Assembly: GCF_024159265.1 (NCBI RefSeq)
Contig: NZ_JAMYWY010000001.1
Coordinates: forward strand, 2,914,001-2,978,000
Length of the DNA stretch: 64,000 nt
Source: Paenibacillus sp. 1781tsa1
GTDB taxonomy: Bacteria > Bacillota > Bacilli > Paenibacillales > Paenibacillaceae
Direction of reading: 5' to 3'
A program made the translations under genes and the position numbers. Within the stretch, counting starts at the first letter, position 1. Every line of letters begins with the position of its first letter. The notes beneath the pieces are model-generated. The model was given only the letters and a program-made list of their open reading frames with translations, did not search any database and was not told the DNA's origin. Positions 14,634-25,288 of the stretch are shown one piece after another.

Positions 14634-17600
14634 TTGGATAAACTCAGGAAACCCATGATATTCATGTTATCTGCAACACTTGCGCTGTCTTCCGGACCGT
14701 TGATGCTACCGAGTAAGGCGTATGCCGATCTGGGGAGTATACCCGCCACGTTGCTGCACGACGATTTTTCGGATGGGGATTACACGGAATCACCTGCGTG
14801 GAACGTAAGCTCAGGCAATTGGGAAGTGATTTCTGACCCGACAGATGCGTCCAACTTTACGCTTTTCCAGAGCGATACCAATGAAGGCATCATCTCTACA
14901 GGAGACTCCATGTCGGACATGGCCGTATCCATGCGCTTTTACACGGGGAACGGTCAAGGATATCCGGGAATATTGCCGCGGTTTCAGGATAAGAGCAACT
15001 TTTACTATTTTCAAATGCAGGTTCCCAATAATAAACTCGTTTTCTCCAAACGGGTGAACGGATCAGATACAACGTTGAAAACGGTGGACTATGCGTTTAA
15101 CAAAGATACGTGGTACACACTCAAAGTGGTGTTATCAGGTACCACCATTCGAGGGTATATCGCCGAAAATGGCTCCGACCGGTTGATATTCGATCTGGTC
15201 GATCCTACATACGGTTCAGGTACTGTGGGCATTCGGAATAAGTGGCAATCGGTACATGCAGATGACGTGACCATTGCCGAGCGACCGCCTGAGAACGATA
15301 TTCAGCTCTCTATTGCTGAGCAGATGGCGTCTTCAGTTTCCTTGCAATGGTCTGAACTCGCGGGTGCAACAGGCTATCGCCTGTACCGTTCCTCTACGCC
15401 TGAAGGCGGTTATTCCTTGGTAACCAACACCGGAACTGTGGGATACACAGATGAAGGATTAAGCGGGGATACGGTCTACTATTACAAGCTTGCCTATGAA
15501 TACGGAGGATTAACTGAATCCTTGTGGTCTGCGCCGCTGGAAGTACGAACTACAGCGACGGCTCCTCAAGCTCCGAGCGAATTGAAGGCCGAAGCACTCA
15601 ACGCAACGAGCGTGAAGTTATCTTGGTCCGCCGTGGACAAGTCAATTGGTTATCGTGTGGTTCGGGCCGAAGCTGGCAGTGAGCAATACGAGCAGATCTA
15701 TGAAGGGAAGGGGCTTGTTTTCACAGATGAGGGACTTGAGCCCGGCAACAGCTACAGCTATCGCGTGACGGCCTACAACGCAGCTGGGGAGTCAACGTTC
15801 ACTGTTGCAGAAGCCACGACGTATTCCATTGACTCTCCTGCAGAGTTTGCTGCCACAGCTGTGACGGATACATCCGTCTCTCTGGGGTGGAATGCCCTTA
15901 CTGGATCTGATGTAACTTATACGCTCTCCAGGTCTACCAGTGCTACGGGTACGTATCAGCAGGTCTACAGTGGGAATGAAAGTACGTTTAATGATAGTGG
16001 TCTGACGATGGGCACAGGATATTTTTACATCATTCAGGCGACCGTGGACGGCGTAACTTCTCCAGCATCCGCACCGTTGGGTGTTGCCACAGTTCGCACA
16101 AGCATTACACCAGGGCAATTGTGGCCAGATCTGGACGGTCAACCGATCGATGCGCATGGGGCTGGTTTTTTCTACGATGAACAGACGGAGACCTATTACT
16201 GGTATGGCGAATATCATAAGGGCGGCTGGCCAGCGGTTGGTGTGCGTGTGTATTCTTCCAAGGATCTGATGAACTGGACAGATGAGGGCATGGCTCTATC
16301 GACACTTCAATCCATGGATGATTTTGACAATGATCCGTTGATTTCCAAATTGTATGCGGGGCGTGAAGACCGCGTGGATATCTGGGCAGATATTCGCAAA
16401 GGACGAATCATTGAACGACCAAAGGTCATCTACAACGACAAAACAAAGAAATACGTGATGTGGGCCCACATGGATGGTGATAAGGACCCTTATAACGATA
16501 ATGCGAACTACGGTAAGGCTCGCGCCGGTTATGCAATCAGTGACTCTCCGACAGGGCCTTTTGTGTATCAGAAGAGTTACCGGATGGACAGAGCTCCGGA
16601 AGGGGAGAAAGATTACTTCCCAAGCGATAAGGGCATGGCACGTGACATGACGTTGTTCAAGGATGATGACGGTACCGGTTATCTGATATACTCCAGCGAA
16701 GAAAACCTGACGCTCTATATCTCCAAACTGAATGAAGACTACAGTGACGTAACAGGGTGGCATAAGGAAGGACGAACGGATGAAAAAGGCAATCCGGTAC
16801 GTGATTCGACCTATCAGGCTGAGTATGGCGTAGATTACGTGCGTGTGTTCCCGGGAGGGCAACGCGAAGCACCAGCGATGTTCAAGTATCAAGGAAAATA
16901 TTATATTTTGACTTCCGGAGCTTCCGGCTGGGCCCCTAATGAAAACAAAGTGACGGTGGCGGATAACATTTTTGGCCCGTGGTCAACGCAGACCAATCCA
17001 TTCGTTCGCACGTTGCCAAGTGATCCCGATCCAGGCAAGGCATTTGGCACACAGACCACATCCGTCATTCCGGTCGATCCGGAAAAAGGCAAGTTCATTT
17101 ACGTGGGGGATACGTGGAATGGTGGCAATTTCTCGAATGACGCCGCAAAATACGTGTTCTTGCCAATTGAGTTTGGAATAGGCTCCGATATCGCGATCAA
17201 GTGGTATAACAGTTGGAAACCTGAGCTGCTGAATTCGATGGGCAAGGTTGATATCGCTGATCCGTTGCCAGAAGCCGTGGCGCTTGGCAAAGTACCATCC
17301 TTGCCAACGAGATTGAACGTACGCGACAGTGGTGAACTGGTGTCAACACCAGCAGTATGGACGATTGATAACCGGGCCATGACGGCAGAAGATTTCGCTA
17401 AGCCAGGACCGCTCACGTTACAGGTAACGACACCGGAATATAACAACAAAAAGCAGGCGGTTCGTGTAAACGTCATTCCAGAGAATGCACTATATTTTGT
17501 GAACAGCGGGGGTTACGAAACGGCTGATTACAATCTTATGGGTGCGTATATGAAAGGAACACTTGCGAACCCGGGAACGGCGGACCAGATGTACGTTCCG

Positions 17601-19859
17601 GCAGAGGGTCGCAATTGGGGATACACCAGCGCAGATGCACTGTCATCCGGCTCGAATGGCGGAGATATTTTCTCGACCGTACGTTATCTAAACGGTGGCA
17701 ATATCAGCAATTCTCCTAAAGGTACAGACTTAACCTACAGATTTGATGTACCGAACGGAACATATGATGTGTACGCCGGATTCAACGATCCTTGGACGAA
17801 TGCATCGCGCAGAGCTAATTTCATCATCAATGGCACCAATACCGGTGCAATTACTTTTACGCCTGCCAATGTTAGAGCCCATAAAGCCATCAGCGTGTCG
17901 GACAACAAGCTGGAGTTAACCGTGCGCAATACGGCATCGCAAGACCCGATGATTAGTTGGATAATGATCGTTCAGCCAGATGCTACGCCACCTGTTAATG
18001 ACAGTGCTGGTCTCAATGCGGATGCGGTGGATTCAACGAGCGCAACACTTCAGTGGGATGCTCAACTTGGTGCAGCAAGCTACAAGCTCTACCGCTCAGA
18101 TCGTGAGCAAGGTGAGTACAAGGTGGTCTATAACGGCAATGGAAGGGAGTATACGGACAGTGAACTGAACTCCGGAACAGAATATTATTACAAAGTGGAA
18201 GCTTTGGATGCGACGGGGCAATCCTTAAGAGGTGTATCTTCCGCTTATCAGGTGAACACGGCTCAGCAGAGCGCTGCCGATGTAGCTACAAGCATTACAG
18301 CATTGGAACAACCTTCCGCAGGTGCGAAAAAACTGAAGTTACCATCCGTGCCGGAAGGTTTCACGGTGAAGATCGCTTCCAGTTCGGTACCGTCCGTCAT
18401 TCAAACCGATGGAACGATTACTCCACCATCTAAGGAAACAACAGTAACTTTGGAGTTGGAAATTACTCGAGCTTCTGACGACAGCAGAGCCCTGACTGTA
18501 CCGTTGACGGTGAAGGTGCTCGCATCTGTTCCTTCCCCTGGAGGTACGGACCCTGGTTCGGGCGGTAATCCAGGCGGCAATTCCGGTGGGAATTCAGGAA
18601 ATGGTTCTGGTTCAGGCGACAATGGCGGACAATCAGGAAGTGGAAGTCCAAGTGCAGAGAATGCTACACCACAACCTAAACCTGAGAAAGACCGTTCAGT
18701 TCTGGAGTTGCGGGGACAGTCTGACCAGAAGGGTGTAGTGCAGTCCAACGTGGATGTTTCAACGATTAAAGAGGCTTTTCAAGTTGCACCCTCAACAGAT
18801 GCGGGTCAGCGCTTGGTTGAACTTCGGCTGAAGCCGGTTTCGGGAGCAACGGCATATGAAGTATCTCTGCCTGCCTCTGCGTTAATAGATCAGGGTGAGT
18901 CACATGTGTTCAACATTGTTACAGAGCTGGGGATGTTGGAGCTTCCTGCGACACTGTTAACGAAGGATATCGTTGGTGATGGGGTTGGATCAATCCGATT
19001 GGTCAGAACGGAGTTACCAAAAACAGTCGCAGATCAGCTTGGCACGCAATATGGAGTCCAGCTTGAACTTCAACTGGATGGTCAACCATGGCCATCGGAA
19101 AGCCAGTTAATACTTCGTCTGCCATTCCAATCATCACAAAATGCTCAGCAGGATCGGATTGTAGCATTTGCCATTGGTGCGAACGATGTGGCAACACCAT
19201 TGCCGCAAAGTTACTACGATCAAAACAGCGGGCAGCTTGTATTTTCCGTAACATCACTCACAGGAAATTATGCTGTTGTGCCTGTGGAGCAGACATTCGC
19301 AGATCTTGCAGAAGTGCAGTGGGCCAAGAAAGCGATGGAGGCATTGGCAGTCCGAGGTGTGATTGATGCAGCGGCAAGCGGTGATTCCACGCAGTTACAT
19401 CCAAAACAGGAGATGACCCGCGGCCAATACATGCAATGGTTGATGACGGCGCTGGGCTTGAATGTTTCTTCCGGGAATGCGTTCTCTGATGTAAACGAAA
19501 AGGCTCCGTACTACGAAGCAGTTACAGCTGCGCGTTCGCTAGGTATCACCAGTGGTACCGGTGACGGGCGCTTCTTGCCAGAGTCCACGATCACTCGTCA
19601 AGAGATGATGACGTTGACAGTCAGGGCACTTGCGGCGGCTGGACTGGTTGACGCCGAGACGGCTGCAACAGATAACCTTACTCGTTTCCGCGACGCTTCC
19701 GAGATTCGCTCCTATGCCCGGGATAGTGTGGCATTACTTGTGGATCTTGGCATCGCACACGGGTACAACGGTGAGGTGAAACCACTTGCCGAAGCGACCC
19801 GAGCCGAATCGGCTACGTTGTTATATGCGATGATGAGCAAACTGGTATGGCAGAAATGA
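14634..19859 (+). CDS. SLH-anchored multidomain GH43 (subfamily 24-like) glycosidase
   Basis: 1741 residues from a TTG start behind AAAGGAGAG. In order: signal peptide (cleavage near AYA-D, ~31); a concanavalin-like sheet domain (40-217); three FN3 modules (~222-490); a GH43 five-blade propeller (~493-865); an Ig-like domain; a galactose-binding-like module (~940-1115); one FN3; a Gly/Ser/Pro linker; a beta-rich region; and three SLH repeats (~1555-1741) that hold it to the cell-wall polymer. In GH43 the opening QPIDAHGAG and the E-A-P acid motif (Glu745 in REAPAMF) resemble subfamily 24 exo-beta-1,3-galactanases, which lack the usual base Asp. Substrate is therefore probably a beta-galactan or arabinogalactan (inference). 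cre and LacI-type sites lie upstream. Confidence 0.88.
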   Translation: MDKLRKPMIFMLSATLALSSGPLMLPSKAYADLGSIPATLLHDDFSDGDYTESPAWNVSSGNWEVISDPTDASNFTLFQSDTNEGIISTGDSMSDMAVSMRFYTGNGQGYPGILPRFQDKSNFYYFQMQVPNNKLVFSKRVNGSDTTLKTVDYAFNKDTWYTLKVVLSGTTIRGYIAENGSDRLIFDLVDPTYGSGTVGIRNKWQSVHADDVTIAERPPENDIQLSIAEQMASSVSLQWSELAGATGYRLYRSSTPEGGYSLVTNTGTVGYTDEGLSGDTVYYYKLAYEYGGLTESLWSAPLEVRTTATAPQAPSELKAEALNATSVKLSWSAVDKSIGYRVVRAEAGSEQYEQIYEGKGLVFTDEGLEPGNSYSYRVTAYNAAGESTFTVAEATTYSIDSPAEFAATAVTDTSVSLGWNALTGSDVTYTLSRSTSATGTYQQVYSGNESTFNDSGLTMGTGYFYIIQATVDGVTSPASAPLGVATVRTSITPGQLWPDLDGQPIDAHGAGFFYDEQTETYYWYGEYHKGGWPAVGVRVYSSKDLMNWTDEGMALSTLQSMDDFDNDPLISKLYAGREDRVDIWADIRKGRIIERPKVIYNDKTKKYVMWAHMDGDKDPYNDNANYGKARAGYAISDSPTGPFVYQKSYRMDRAPEGEKDYFPSDKGMARDMTLFKDDDGTGYLIYSSEENLTLYISKLNEDYSDVTGWHKEGRTDEKGNPVRDSTYQAEYGVDYVRVFPGGQREAPAMFKYQGKYYILTSGASGWAPNENKVTVADNIFGPWSTQTNPFVRTLPSDPDPGKAFGTQTTSVIPVDPEKGKFIYVGDTWNGGNFSNDAAKYVFLPIEFGIGSDIAIKWYNSWKPELLNSMGKVDIADPLPEAVALGKVPSLPTRLNVRDSGELVSTPAVWTIDNRAMTAEDFAKPGPLTLQVTTPEYNNKKQAVRVNVIPENALYFVNSGGYETADYNLMGAYMKGTLANPGTADQMYVPAEGRNWGYTSADALSSGSNGGDIFSTVRYLNGGNISNSPKGTDLTYRFDVPNGTYDVYAGFNDPWTNASRRANFIINGTNTGAITFTPANVRAHKAISVSDNKLELTVRNTASQDPMISWIMIVQPDATPPVNDSAGLNADAVDSTSATLQWDAQLGAASYKLYRSDREQGEYKVVYNGNGREYTDSELNSGTEYYYKVEALDATGQSLRGVSSAYQVNTAQQSAADVATSITALEQPSAGAKKLKLPSVPEGFTVKIASSSVPSVIQTDGTITPPSKETTVTLELEITRASDDSRALTVPLTVKVLASVPSPGGTDPGSGGNPGGNSGGNSGNGSGSGDNGGQSGSGSPSAENATPQPKPEKDRSVLELRGQSDQKGVVQSNVDVSTIKEAFQVAPSTDAGQRLVELRLKPVSGATAYEVSLPASALIDQGESHVFNIVTELGMLELPATLLTKDIVGDGVGSIRLVRTELPKTVADQLGTQYGVQLELQLDGQPWPSESQLILRLPFQSSQNAQQDRIVAFAIGANDVATPLPQSYYDQNSGQLVFSVTSLTGNYAVVPVEQTFADLAEVQWAKKAMEALAVRGVIDAAASGDSTQLHPKQEMTRGQYMQWLMTALGLNVSSGNAFSDVNEKAPYYEAVTAARSLGITSGTGDGRFLPESTITRQEMMTLTVRALAAAGLVDAETAATDNLTRFRDASEIRSYARDSVALLVDLGIAHGYNGEVKPLAEATRAESATLLYAMMSKLVWQK

Positions 19860-19885
19860 TGATACACCAGAATCGTAGCGTGTGA

Positions 19886-19938
19886 AGAAGAAGGCTTACT
19901 TTGACCTGGAACTCAGGTTGGAGTAAGCCTTCTTAATT
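19886..19938. terminator. Long bidirectional terminator
   Basis: AAGAAGGCTTACT / AGTAAGCCTTCTT, 13 perfect base pairs, around a 21-nt loop that itself can pair (ACCTGG/CAGGT). It serves the GH43 gene and possibly the convergent NAD(P)H oxidoreductase gene. Confidence 0.85.
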
Positions 19939-20050
19939 ATAAGCCAGCCATGGGCGATAAGTAATTTACTCACCGAACGAGTAGTTTGATGTCGTTTTAT
20001 AGTTGTTATCTGTATCGTATACGAATGTTATCTGTAATTTCTGCGAATTG

Positions 20051-20611
20051 TTAATTGTAATGTTTGCCGATTTGATAGGCTTGTTCCAGCAAATTTTCGA
20101 TATGTTCTTTGGATTCTGAAATTGTTTCATATAGAAATTCGACTCGGGATTCCTGCATTCTTGCATAACCCGCGATCCCGTTATTCAGATAATTGGAGAT
20201 CATGTTGTAGTAGTCGTATTTATGGAATGAAGCCTCCGTCCCCCCGGCTAGCGCAATCCACAGTGCCTTTTTGGAGTTTGCCTTGTTTAGCAGCCCCATA
20301 TTCCATACCTTGTCCAGATAAGCTTTGAGCATGGAGGGAACGTTATACCACCAGATCGGGAAAACAAATACAATGGCATCAGCCGCAAGCACACGATCCA
20401 GCTCTTTGCGAATCACAGGAGCATGCTGTTTATCGGGATTTTGCCAGTCTCGCTCATCTTCTACGCCATATAATGGATCGAATCCGTCATGGTATAGATC
20501 GAGGATATCAATTTCATGGGAATTCTCCTGCATACCTTCTATAAAACGATTCATCACGGCAAATGTTAGGGAATCCTGTCTTGGGTGAGTAACGACCAGT
20601 TTAACTTTCAT
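20051..20611 (-). CDS. Flavodoxin-fold NAD(P)H oxidoreductase (MdaB/KefF-like)
   Basis: 186 residues of the Flavodoxin_2 fold: KLVVTHPRQDSLTFAVMNRF (phosphate loop), FVFPIWWYNVPSMLKAYLDKV (the P-x-W-W-x-x-P-A/S-x-x-K signature) and ALAGGTEASF. These are cytosolic FMN/FAD enzymes that reduce quinones or azo compounds with NAD(P)H. It is transcribed divergently from an HxlR-type regulator 177 bp away, a common pairing in which the regulator controls the reductase in response to electrophiles. A TATAAT -10 for this gene lies near 20671 on the minus strand. Confidence 0.9.
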   Translation of the reverse strand: MKVKLVVTHPRQDSLTFAVMNRFIEGMQENSHEIDILDLYHDGFDPLYGVEDERDWQNPDKQHAPVIRKELDRVLAADAIVFVFPIWWYNVPSMLKAYLDKVWNMGLLNKANSKKALWIALAGGTEASFHKYDYYNMISNYLNNGIAGYARMQESRVEFLYETISESKEHIENLLEQAYQIGKHYN

Positions 20612-20788
20612 GTAGGAGTAACCATCCTTTTTTCTTTTTTTTTTGGTTAAACATTCTGACCAATGTTATTATAAGTTTCATGACATCTTATTGAGAAGTA
20701 CGCACCTTCGAGTGCTGTAGATACCTTGAGGTTCTTCGGTTACTTTTAATAATGGATATACATATATGTGATTTAAGGGGGACAACGA

Positions 20789-21178
20789 GTGGAACAGGAA
20801 CTGAAAAGATATGAGAGTGGTGTGCAGGCGATGCTGGAACTGGTCGGTGGAAAATGGAGGATTCTTATCCTGCATCAACTGATATCAGGTAAAAAACGAA
20901 CAAGTGAACTTCGCAGGGCCATTCCTGGCATTACACAGAAGGTCTTAACCCAGCAGCTTCGTGAACTGGAAAAGAATGAAATCATCTATCGAATTATTCA
21001 TCCTGAGATACCGCCCAAGGTAGAGTATGAGATGACCGAATATGGCCTGACACTACAGGATATCATTGACCGCATATGTCTGTGGGGAGAAAATCATCTG
21101 GACAGAGTATACGGAGATAAAAGCAGCGTACTGGGAGATCATTTTAGGGACTATATTCCACTTTCAACTTCAACCTGA
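20789..21178 (+). CDS. HxlR family winged-helix regulator
   Basis: 129 residues from a GTG start (AAGGGGGACAACGA upstream). The HxlR core is clear: GGKWRILILHQLISGKKRTSELRRAIPGITQKVLTQQLRELEKNEII, then the wing YRIIHPEIPPKVEYEMTEYG. It contains no cysteine, so it is not one of the thiol-switch members (YodB/HypR type) and probably senses a ligand or another modification. Divergent from the NAD(P)H oxidoreductase it likely regulates. Dimeric, cytosolic. Confidence 0.92.
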   Translation: MEQELKRYESGVQAMLELVGGKWRILILHQLISGKKRTSELRRAIPGITQKVLTQQLRELEKNEIIYRIIHPEIPPKVEYEMTEYGLTLQDIIDRICLWGENHLDRVYGDKSSVLGDHFRDYIPLSTST

Positions 21179-21204
21179 GCTGGCCGTGCAATTAAAAATA
21201 AAAC

Positions 21205-21242
21205 AAAACCGTCCTTGAATTGAAAAGGAGGGTTTTTGTTGT
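21205..21242 (+). terminator. Terminator after hxlR-type gene
   Basis: Stem AAAACCGTCCTT / AAGGAGGGTTTT with loop GAATTGA and a T-rich tail. Confidence 0.85.
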
Positions 21243-21396
21243 TTTTTGTCCTTTATCAGCGAAACTGATAAATGCTATAAAATCATTGAAATTGACCCTC
21301 AACACCCGGTGTGTTAGGTTTTAGAGAGAAAAAATTAAATTAATGTGATGATTTTAGTCGGAATTAAAATCGAAGCAATGCGCGAGGTGGCAAACA

Positions 21397-23232
21397 GTGG
21401 AACTTCAAGTGACAAACAGCCCTTTTAATCAAGAACAAGTTGAACTGCTTAATCGTCTTATTCCTACATTGACTGATGGACAACGGACTTGGTTGAGCGG
21501 ATATATTGCAGCAATTCAGGCAAGCGCAACAATAGCGGCTCCAGCTAACTTGGTGCAGGCTGCACCAACTACAGGTGTTGCACCTGAAAGTGCTAAGCCA
21601 GTATCTCGGGAAGTTACCGTGCTCTTCGGTTCGCAAACCGGGAATTCCAGTGGCCTATCGAAGAAGCTGGCCAAGAAACTTGAAGAGCAAGGTCTTCAGG
21701 TAACGTTGTCATCGATGGGAGATTTCAAACCGAACGGACTCAAGAAAATTGAAAATCTCCTCATCATCGTCAGTACGCATGGCGAGGGCGAACCACCGGA
21801 TAATGCGATTCCGCTGCATGAATTCCTGAACAGCAAACGGGCTCCGAAGCTTGAAGGACTTCGTTACTCGGTGTTGGCTCTGGGAGATACCTCCTATGAG
21901 TTCTTTTGTCAGACAGGTAAGGACTTCGATAAACGATTGCAGGAATTGGGTGGTACAGCCCTTGTACCGCGTGTGGACTGTGATGTTGATTTTGATGAAG
22001 CAGCTGCAGAGTGGATGAATGAAGTACTGGCATCCTTAAGCAGTACATCTGCTGGTGCGAGTACGGTAACCACTGAGGCTGTCACAGCTGCGGTGAGCGG
22101 CAGGGAATCCGAATATGATCGCACGAACCCATTCAAAGCTGAAGTGTTGGAGAATCTCAATCTGAATGGCAGAGGATCGGACCGTGAAACACGCCATATT
22201 GAGTTGTCTTTGGAAGGCTCCAGCTTGGATTACGAGCCTGGTGACAGCCTTGGGGTATTCCCTGAGAATCACCCGCGCCTTGTGGATGAATTGATTGCAG
22301 CCATGGGATGGAATGCCGATGAGCGCGTGACCGTGAATAAAAACGGGGATCAGGCGTCTGTGTACGAAGCGTTGCTGCGTTATTTTGAAATTACAGCGGT
22401 GACGAAACCGGTCGTGGAACAACTCGCGAAACTGAATCCTGAGAGTGGCCTGACGGCGTTACTCGCAGATGAATCCGAATTCCGCACAGTTATGAATAGC
22501 TGTGATCTGCTGGATCTGGTTCAGGATTATCATCTGAAAGGTATTCCTGCTGCAGAATTCGTAGCTGTTCTTCGCAAAATTCCGGCACGTCTGTATTCGA
22601 TAGCGAGTAGTTCGAAGTCTTTCCCGGATGAAGTTCATCTTACCGTTCGTACGGTTCGTTATGAAGCGCGTGGCAGAGAACGTTACGGTGTATGCTCGGT
22701 ACATCTGGCTGAACGAATCGAAGCTGGCGACACCTTGCCTGTATATATACAGCATAACCCGAATTTCAAGCTTCCTGAGAACCCGGATACGCCGATCATT
22801 ATGGTTGGCCCAGGTACAGGTGTAGCGCCGTTCAGATCTTTCCTTGGTGAGCGTGAAGAAACAGGAGCAGAGGGCAAGACATGGCTGTTCTACGGAGATC
22901 AGCATTTCTCCACCGATTTCTTGTACCAGACGGAATGGCAGCGTTGGCTCAAAGATGGTGTGCTCACGAAGATGGATGTAGCTTTCTCACGTGATACGGA
23001 ACAGAAGGTGTATGTACAACATCGTATGTTGGAACATAGCAAAGAATTGTACCAGTGGCTTCAGGAAGGTGCGAGCGTATATATCTGTGGTGATGAGAAA
23101 AAAATGGCACATGATGTGCATGCTGCGCTCACCACGATTCTTGAACAAGAAGGTGGATTATCACCTGAGCAGGCATCGGAATATCTGACACGGTTGCAGC
23201 AGGAGAAACGTTATCAGCGGGACGTCTATTAA
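21397..23232 (+). CDS. cysJ: Assimilatory sulfite reductase (NADPH) flavoprotein subunit
   Basis: 611 residues from a GTG start (GAGGTGG, 7 nt upstream). An N-terminal helical stretch (1-60) precedes a flavodoxin-like FMN domain ([47 protein letters not shown]). Then come the FAD-binding part with [10 protein letters not shown] and CSVHLAERI, and the NADPH domain with [28 protein letters not shown] and a C-terminal aromatic (RDVY). It passes electrons NADPH-FAD-FMN to the CysI hemoprotein for sulfite to sulfide in cysteine synthesis. cysI follows 56 nt later in the same operon. The ~155 nt upstream hold small hairpins (for example TTATCAG/CTGATAA at 21253-21271) but no S-box that I can see. 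Confidence 0.96.
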   Translation: MELQVTNSPFNQEQVELLNRLIPTLTDGQRTWLSGYIAAIQASATIAAPANLVQAAPTTGVAPESAKPVSREVTVLFGSQTGNSSGLSKKLAKKLEEQGLQVTLSSMGDFKPNGLKKIENLLIIVSTHGEGEPPDNAIPLHEFLNSKRAPKLEGLRYSVLALGDTSYEFFCQTGKDFDKRLQELGGTALVPRVDCDVDFDEAAAEWMNEVLASLSSTSAGASTVTTEAVTAAVSGRESEYDRTNPFKAEVLENLNLNGRGSDRETRHIELSLEGSSLDYEPGDSLGVFPENHPRLVDELIAAMGWNADERVTVNKNGDQASVYEALLRYFEITAVTKPVVEQLAKLNPESGLTALLADESEFRTVMNSCDLLDLVQDYHLKGIPAAEFVAVLRKIPARLYSIASSSKSFPDEVHLTVRTVRYEARGRERYGVCSVHLAERIEAGDTLPVYIQHNPNFKLPENPDTPIIMVGPGTGVAPFRSFLGEREETGAEGKTWLFYGDQHFSTDFLYQTEWQRWLKDGVLTKMDVAFSRDTEQKVYVQHRMLEHSKELYQWLQEGASVYICGDEKKMAHDVHAALTTILEQEGGLSPEQASEYLTRLQQEKRYQRDVY

Positions 23233-23288
23233 TTATTACCGGCTTAGCCGGATTGCACCATCCCGCAGAGACGAGAGGAGAAAGCAGC

Positions 23289-25010
23289 ATGGCTTATAAT
23301 AACTTACTTAACCCACAGCGCACGAATAGCGATGTGGAAGATATAAAGATCAAAAGTGATTACTTGCGCGGAAGTCTGACCGAAACGTTGGCTGATCGCA
23401 TCACGGGTGCCATTCCAGAGGACGACAATCGTCTGATGAAACACCACGGCAGTTATATGCAGGATGATCGTGACCTACGTAATGAGCGTCACAAATCCAA
23501 GCTGGAGCCAGCATATCAATTCATGTTGCGTGTACGTGCTTCCGGTGGAATTGTAACCCCGGAGCAGTGGTTGATGATGGACAGAGTGGCACATAAATAT
23601 GCGAATCAGACCATTCGTCTAACCACACGTCAGTCTTTCCAACTGCATGGTGTACTGAAGTGGGATCTTAAGAACACCATTCGCGAAGTAAACGATTCGT
23701 TGCTAAGCACACTGGCTGCATGTGGGGACGTAAACCGTAACGTGATGTGTAACCCGAATCCGAATCAATCCGATGTGCATGCTGAAGTGTACGAATGGGC
23801 ATGTCAGGTGAGCAATCATCTGGACCCTCGCACGCGGGCTTATCATGAGCTGTGGCTGGATGGCGAGAAAGTGATTGATTCCCAGGACTCTGACGAAGAA
23901 GTTGAACCAATCTATGGCAAAGTGTATTTGCCGCGGAAGTTCAAGATCGGTATTGCTGTACCACCATCCAATGATGTGGATGTCTATTCACAGGATCTAG
24001 GTTTTATTGCTATTGTTGAGAACGGCAAGCTGCAAGGCTTCAACGTGTCCGTTGGCGGCGGCATGGGGATGTCTCATGGTGACGCCAAAACCTATCCTCA
24101 GGTGTCCAAAGTCATTGGTTTCTGTACTCCGGAGCAAATGATTGATGTTGCAGAGAAAACAGTTATGATTCAGCGTGATTATGGAGATCGTGCAGTTCGT
24201 AAACATGCTCGTTTCAAATATACGCTGGATGATCGTGGTGTGGAGTGGTTTGTCGAAGAGCTGACCAGCCGTTTGGGATGGAAACTGGATGCGGCACGTC
24301 CGTATCATTTTGAGACGAACGGAGATCGATACGGTTGGGTAAAAGGCAATAATGGCAGATGGCACTACACGCTGTTCATTCAGAATGGTCGTGTCAAAGA
24401 TGTGGATGGATATCCTCTCATGACGGGTTTGCGTGAGATTGCCAAAGTGCATACGGGTGATTTCCGTCTGACAGCCAATCAAAATCTGATCATTGGTAAC
24501 ATCAGCAGCCAGAAGAAGAAAAAGATTGAAGCACTCATTCAGCAGTATAACCTGACGGATGGGGCACATTACTCTGCGCTGCGCAGAAGTTCGATGGCTT
24601 GTGTTGCGCTTCCAACCTGCGGCCTTGCGATGGCTGAGTCCGAACGTTACCTGCCGTCTCTGATCGACAAACTGGAGCCAGTACTGGACGAAGCCGGGCT
24701 GAGAGACGAAGAGATTGTCATTCGCATGACAGGCTGTCCGAACGGATGTGCAAGACCGATGCTGGCGGAGATTTCATTTATCGGTAAAGCACCAGGGAAA
24801 TACAATATGTATCTTGGTGGCAGCTTCACCGGACATCGCCTGAATAAACTGTACAAAGAAAACATTGGCGAAACCGAGATTCTGGACACGTTGACTCCAA
24901 TGGTGAACCAATATGCCAAAGAGCGTTATGAAGGTGAACATTTCGGAGACTTTGTCATTCGTGCAGGCTATGTTCCTGAAGTGTTGGATGGTCGACAATT
25001 TCACGCTTAA
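23289..25010 (+). CDS. cysI: Sulfite reductase (NADPH) hemoprotein subunit
   Basis: 573 residues from the ATG at 23289 (AGAGGAGAAAG upstream); an in-frame TTG at 23253 is possible but lacks such a site. Two ferredoxin-like halves and the siroheme/4Fe-4S ligands are visible: Cys438 and Cys444 in [11 protein letters not shown], and Cys483 and Cys487 in [10 protein letters not shown]. The siroheme-binding Arg/Lys segments ([23 protein letters not shown]) are intact. It reduces sulfite to sulfide with six electrons from CysJ. Second and last gene of the cysJI operon. Confidence 0.96.
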   Translation: MAYNNLLNPQRTNSDVEDIKIKSDYLRGSLTETLADRITGAIPEDDNRLMKHHGSYMQDDRDLRNERHKSKLEPAYQFMLRVRASGGIVTPEQWLMMDRVAHKYANQTIRLTTRQSFQLHGVLKWDLKNTIREVNDSLLSTLAACGDVNRNVMCNPNPNQSDVHAEVYEWACQVSNHLDPRTRAYHELWLDGEKVIDSQDSDEEVEPIYGKVYLPRKFKIGIAVPPSNDVDVYSQDLGFIAIVENGKLQGFNVSVGGGMGMSHGDAKTYPQVSKVIGFCTPEQMIDVAEKTVMIQRDYGDRAVRKHARFKYTLDDRGVEWFVEELTSRLGWKLDAARPYHFETNGDRYGWVKGNNGRWHYTLFIQNGRVKDVDGYPLMTGLREIAKVHTGDFRLTANQNLIIGNISSQKKKKIEALIQQYNLTDGAHYSALRRSSMACVALPTCGLAMAESERYLPSLIDKLEPVLDEAGLRDEEIVIRMTGCPNGCARPMLAEISFIGKAPGKYNMYLGGSFTGHRLNKLYKENIGETEILDTLTPMVNQYAKERYEGEHFGDFVIRAGYVPEVLDGRQFHA

Positions 25011-25052
25011 TGGACCGGGTAAGATGATCTGAAGTTAGGACTGATTTAGGGA

Positions 25053-25086
25053 CGGAAGCATTCCTTATGGGGTGCTTCTTGTTTGT
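25053..25086 (+). terminator. Terminator of cysJI
   Basis: GAAGCATTCC / GGGGTGCTTC with loop TTAT, followed by TTGTTTG. Lies 45 nt after the cysI stop. Confidence 0.8.
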
Positions 25087-25212
25087 TATATATGGAGTGA
25101 GTAGAGGTAATGTTAGTTGTTGCTGAGAGATTATGAGAGGATAAACTGAGGCTAATCTTCAAATGGAGATGGATAATCACCGCAGTTACTCCCAGTTTTT
25201 CGTAGGTATTAA

Positions 25213-25242
25213 CTTGTTGAAGTACGCTCAACAAGATATAAT
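25213..25242 (+). promoter_or_regulatory. yeeN promoter with overlapping palindrome
   Basis: -35 TTGTTG (25214-25219), 17-nt spacer, -10 TATAAT (25237-25242). The perfect inverted repeat CTTGTTGA / TCAACAAG (25213-25220 / 25228-25235) spans the -35 and the spacer, so a bound repressor would block the polymerase. Confidence 0.6.
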
Positions 25243-25288
25243 GGCATAGTAGAAAGCAGATTACATGTTGAAAGTGAGCGGAAACGAT

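Noticed and set aside
18300..18320. Match to the MITE-like element core (ACAACCTTCCG) inside the GH43 gene
   Set aside because: Short coincidental match within coding sequence; no other part of the element is present.
21253..21316. S-box or T-box riboswitch before cysJ
   Set aside because: Only short hairpins are present; none of the conserved S-box or T-box core motifs is visible.
24014..24569. Long antisense frame inside cysI (and similar ones inside cysJ, the helicase and the giant FN3 gene)
   Set aside because: Mirror frames of strongly biased codons; no start signals or domains.
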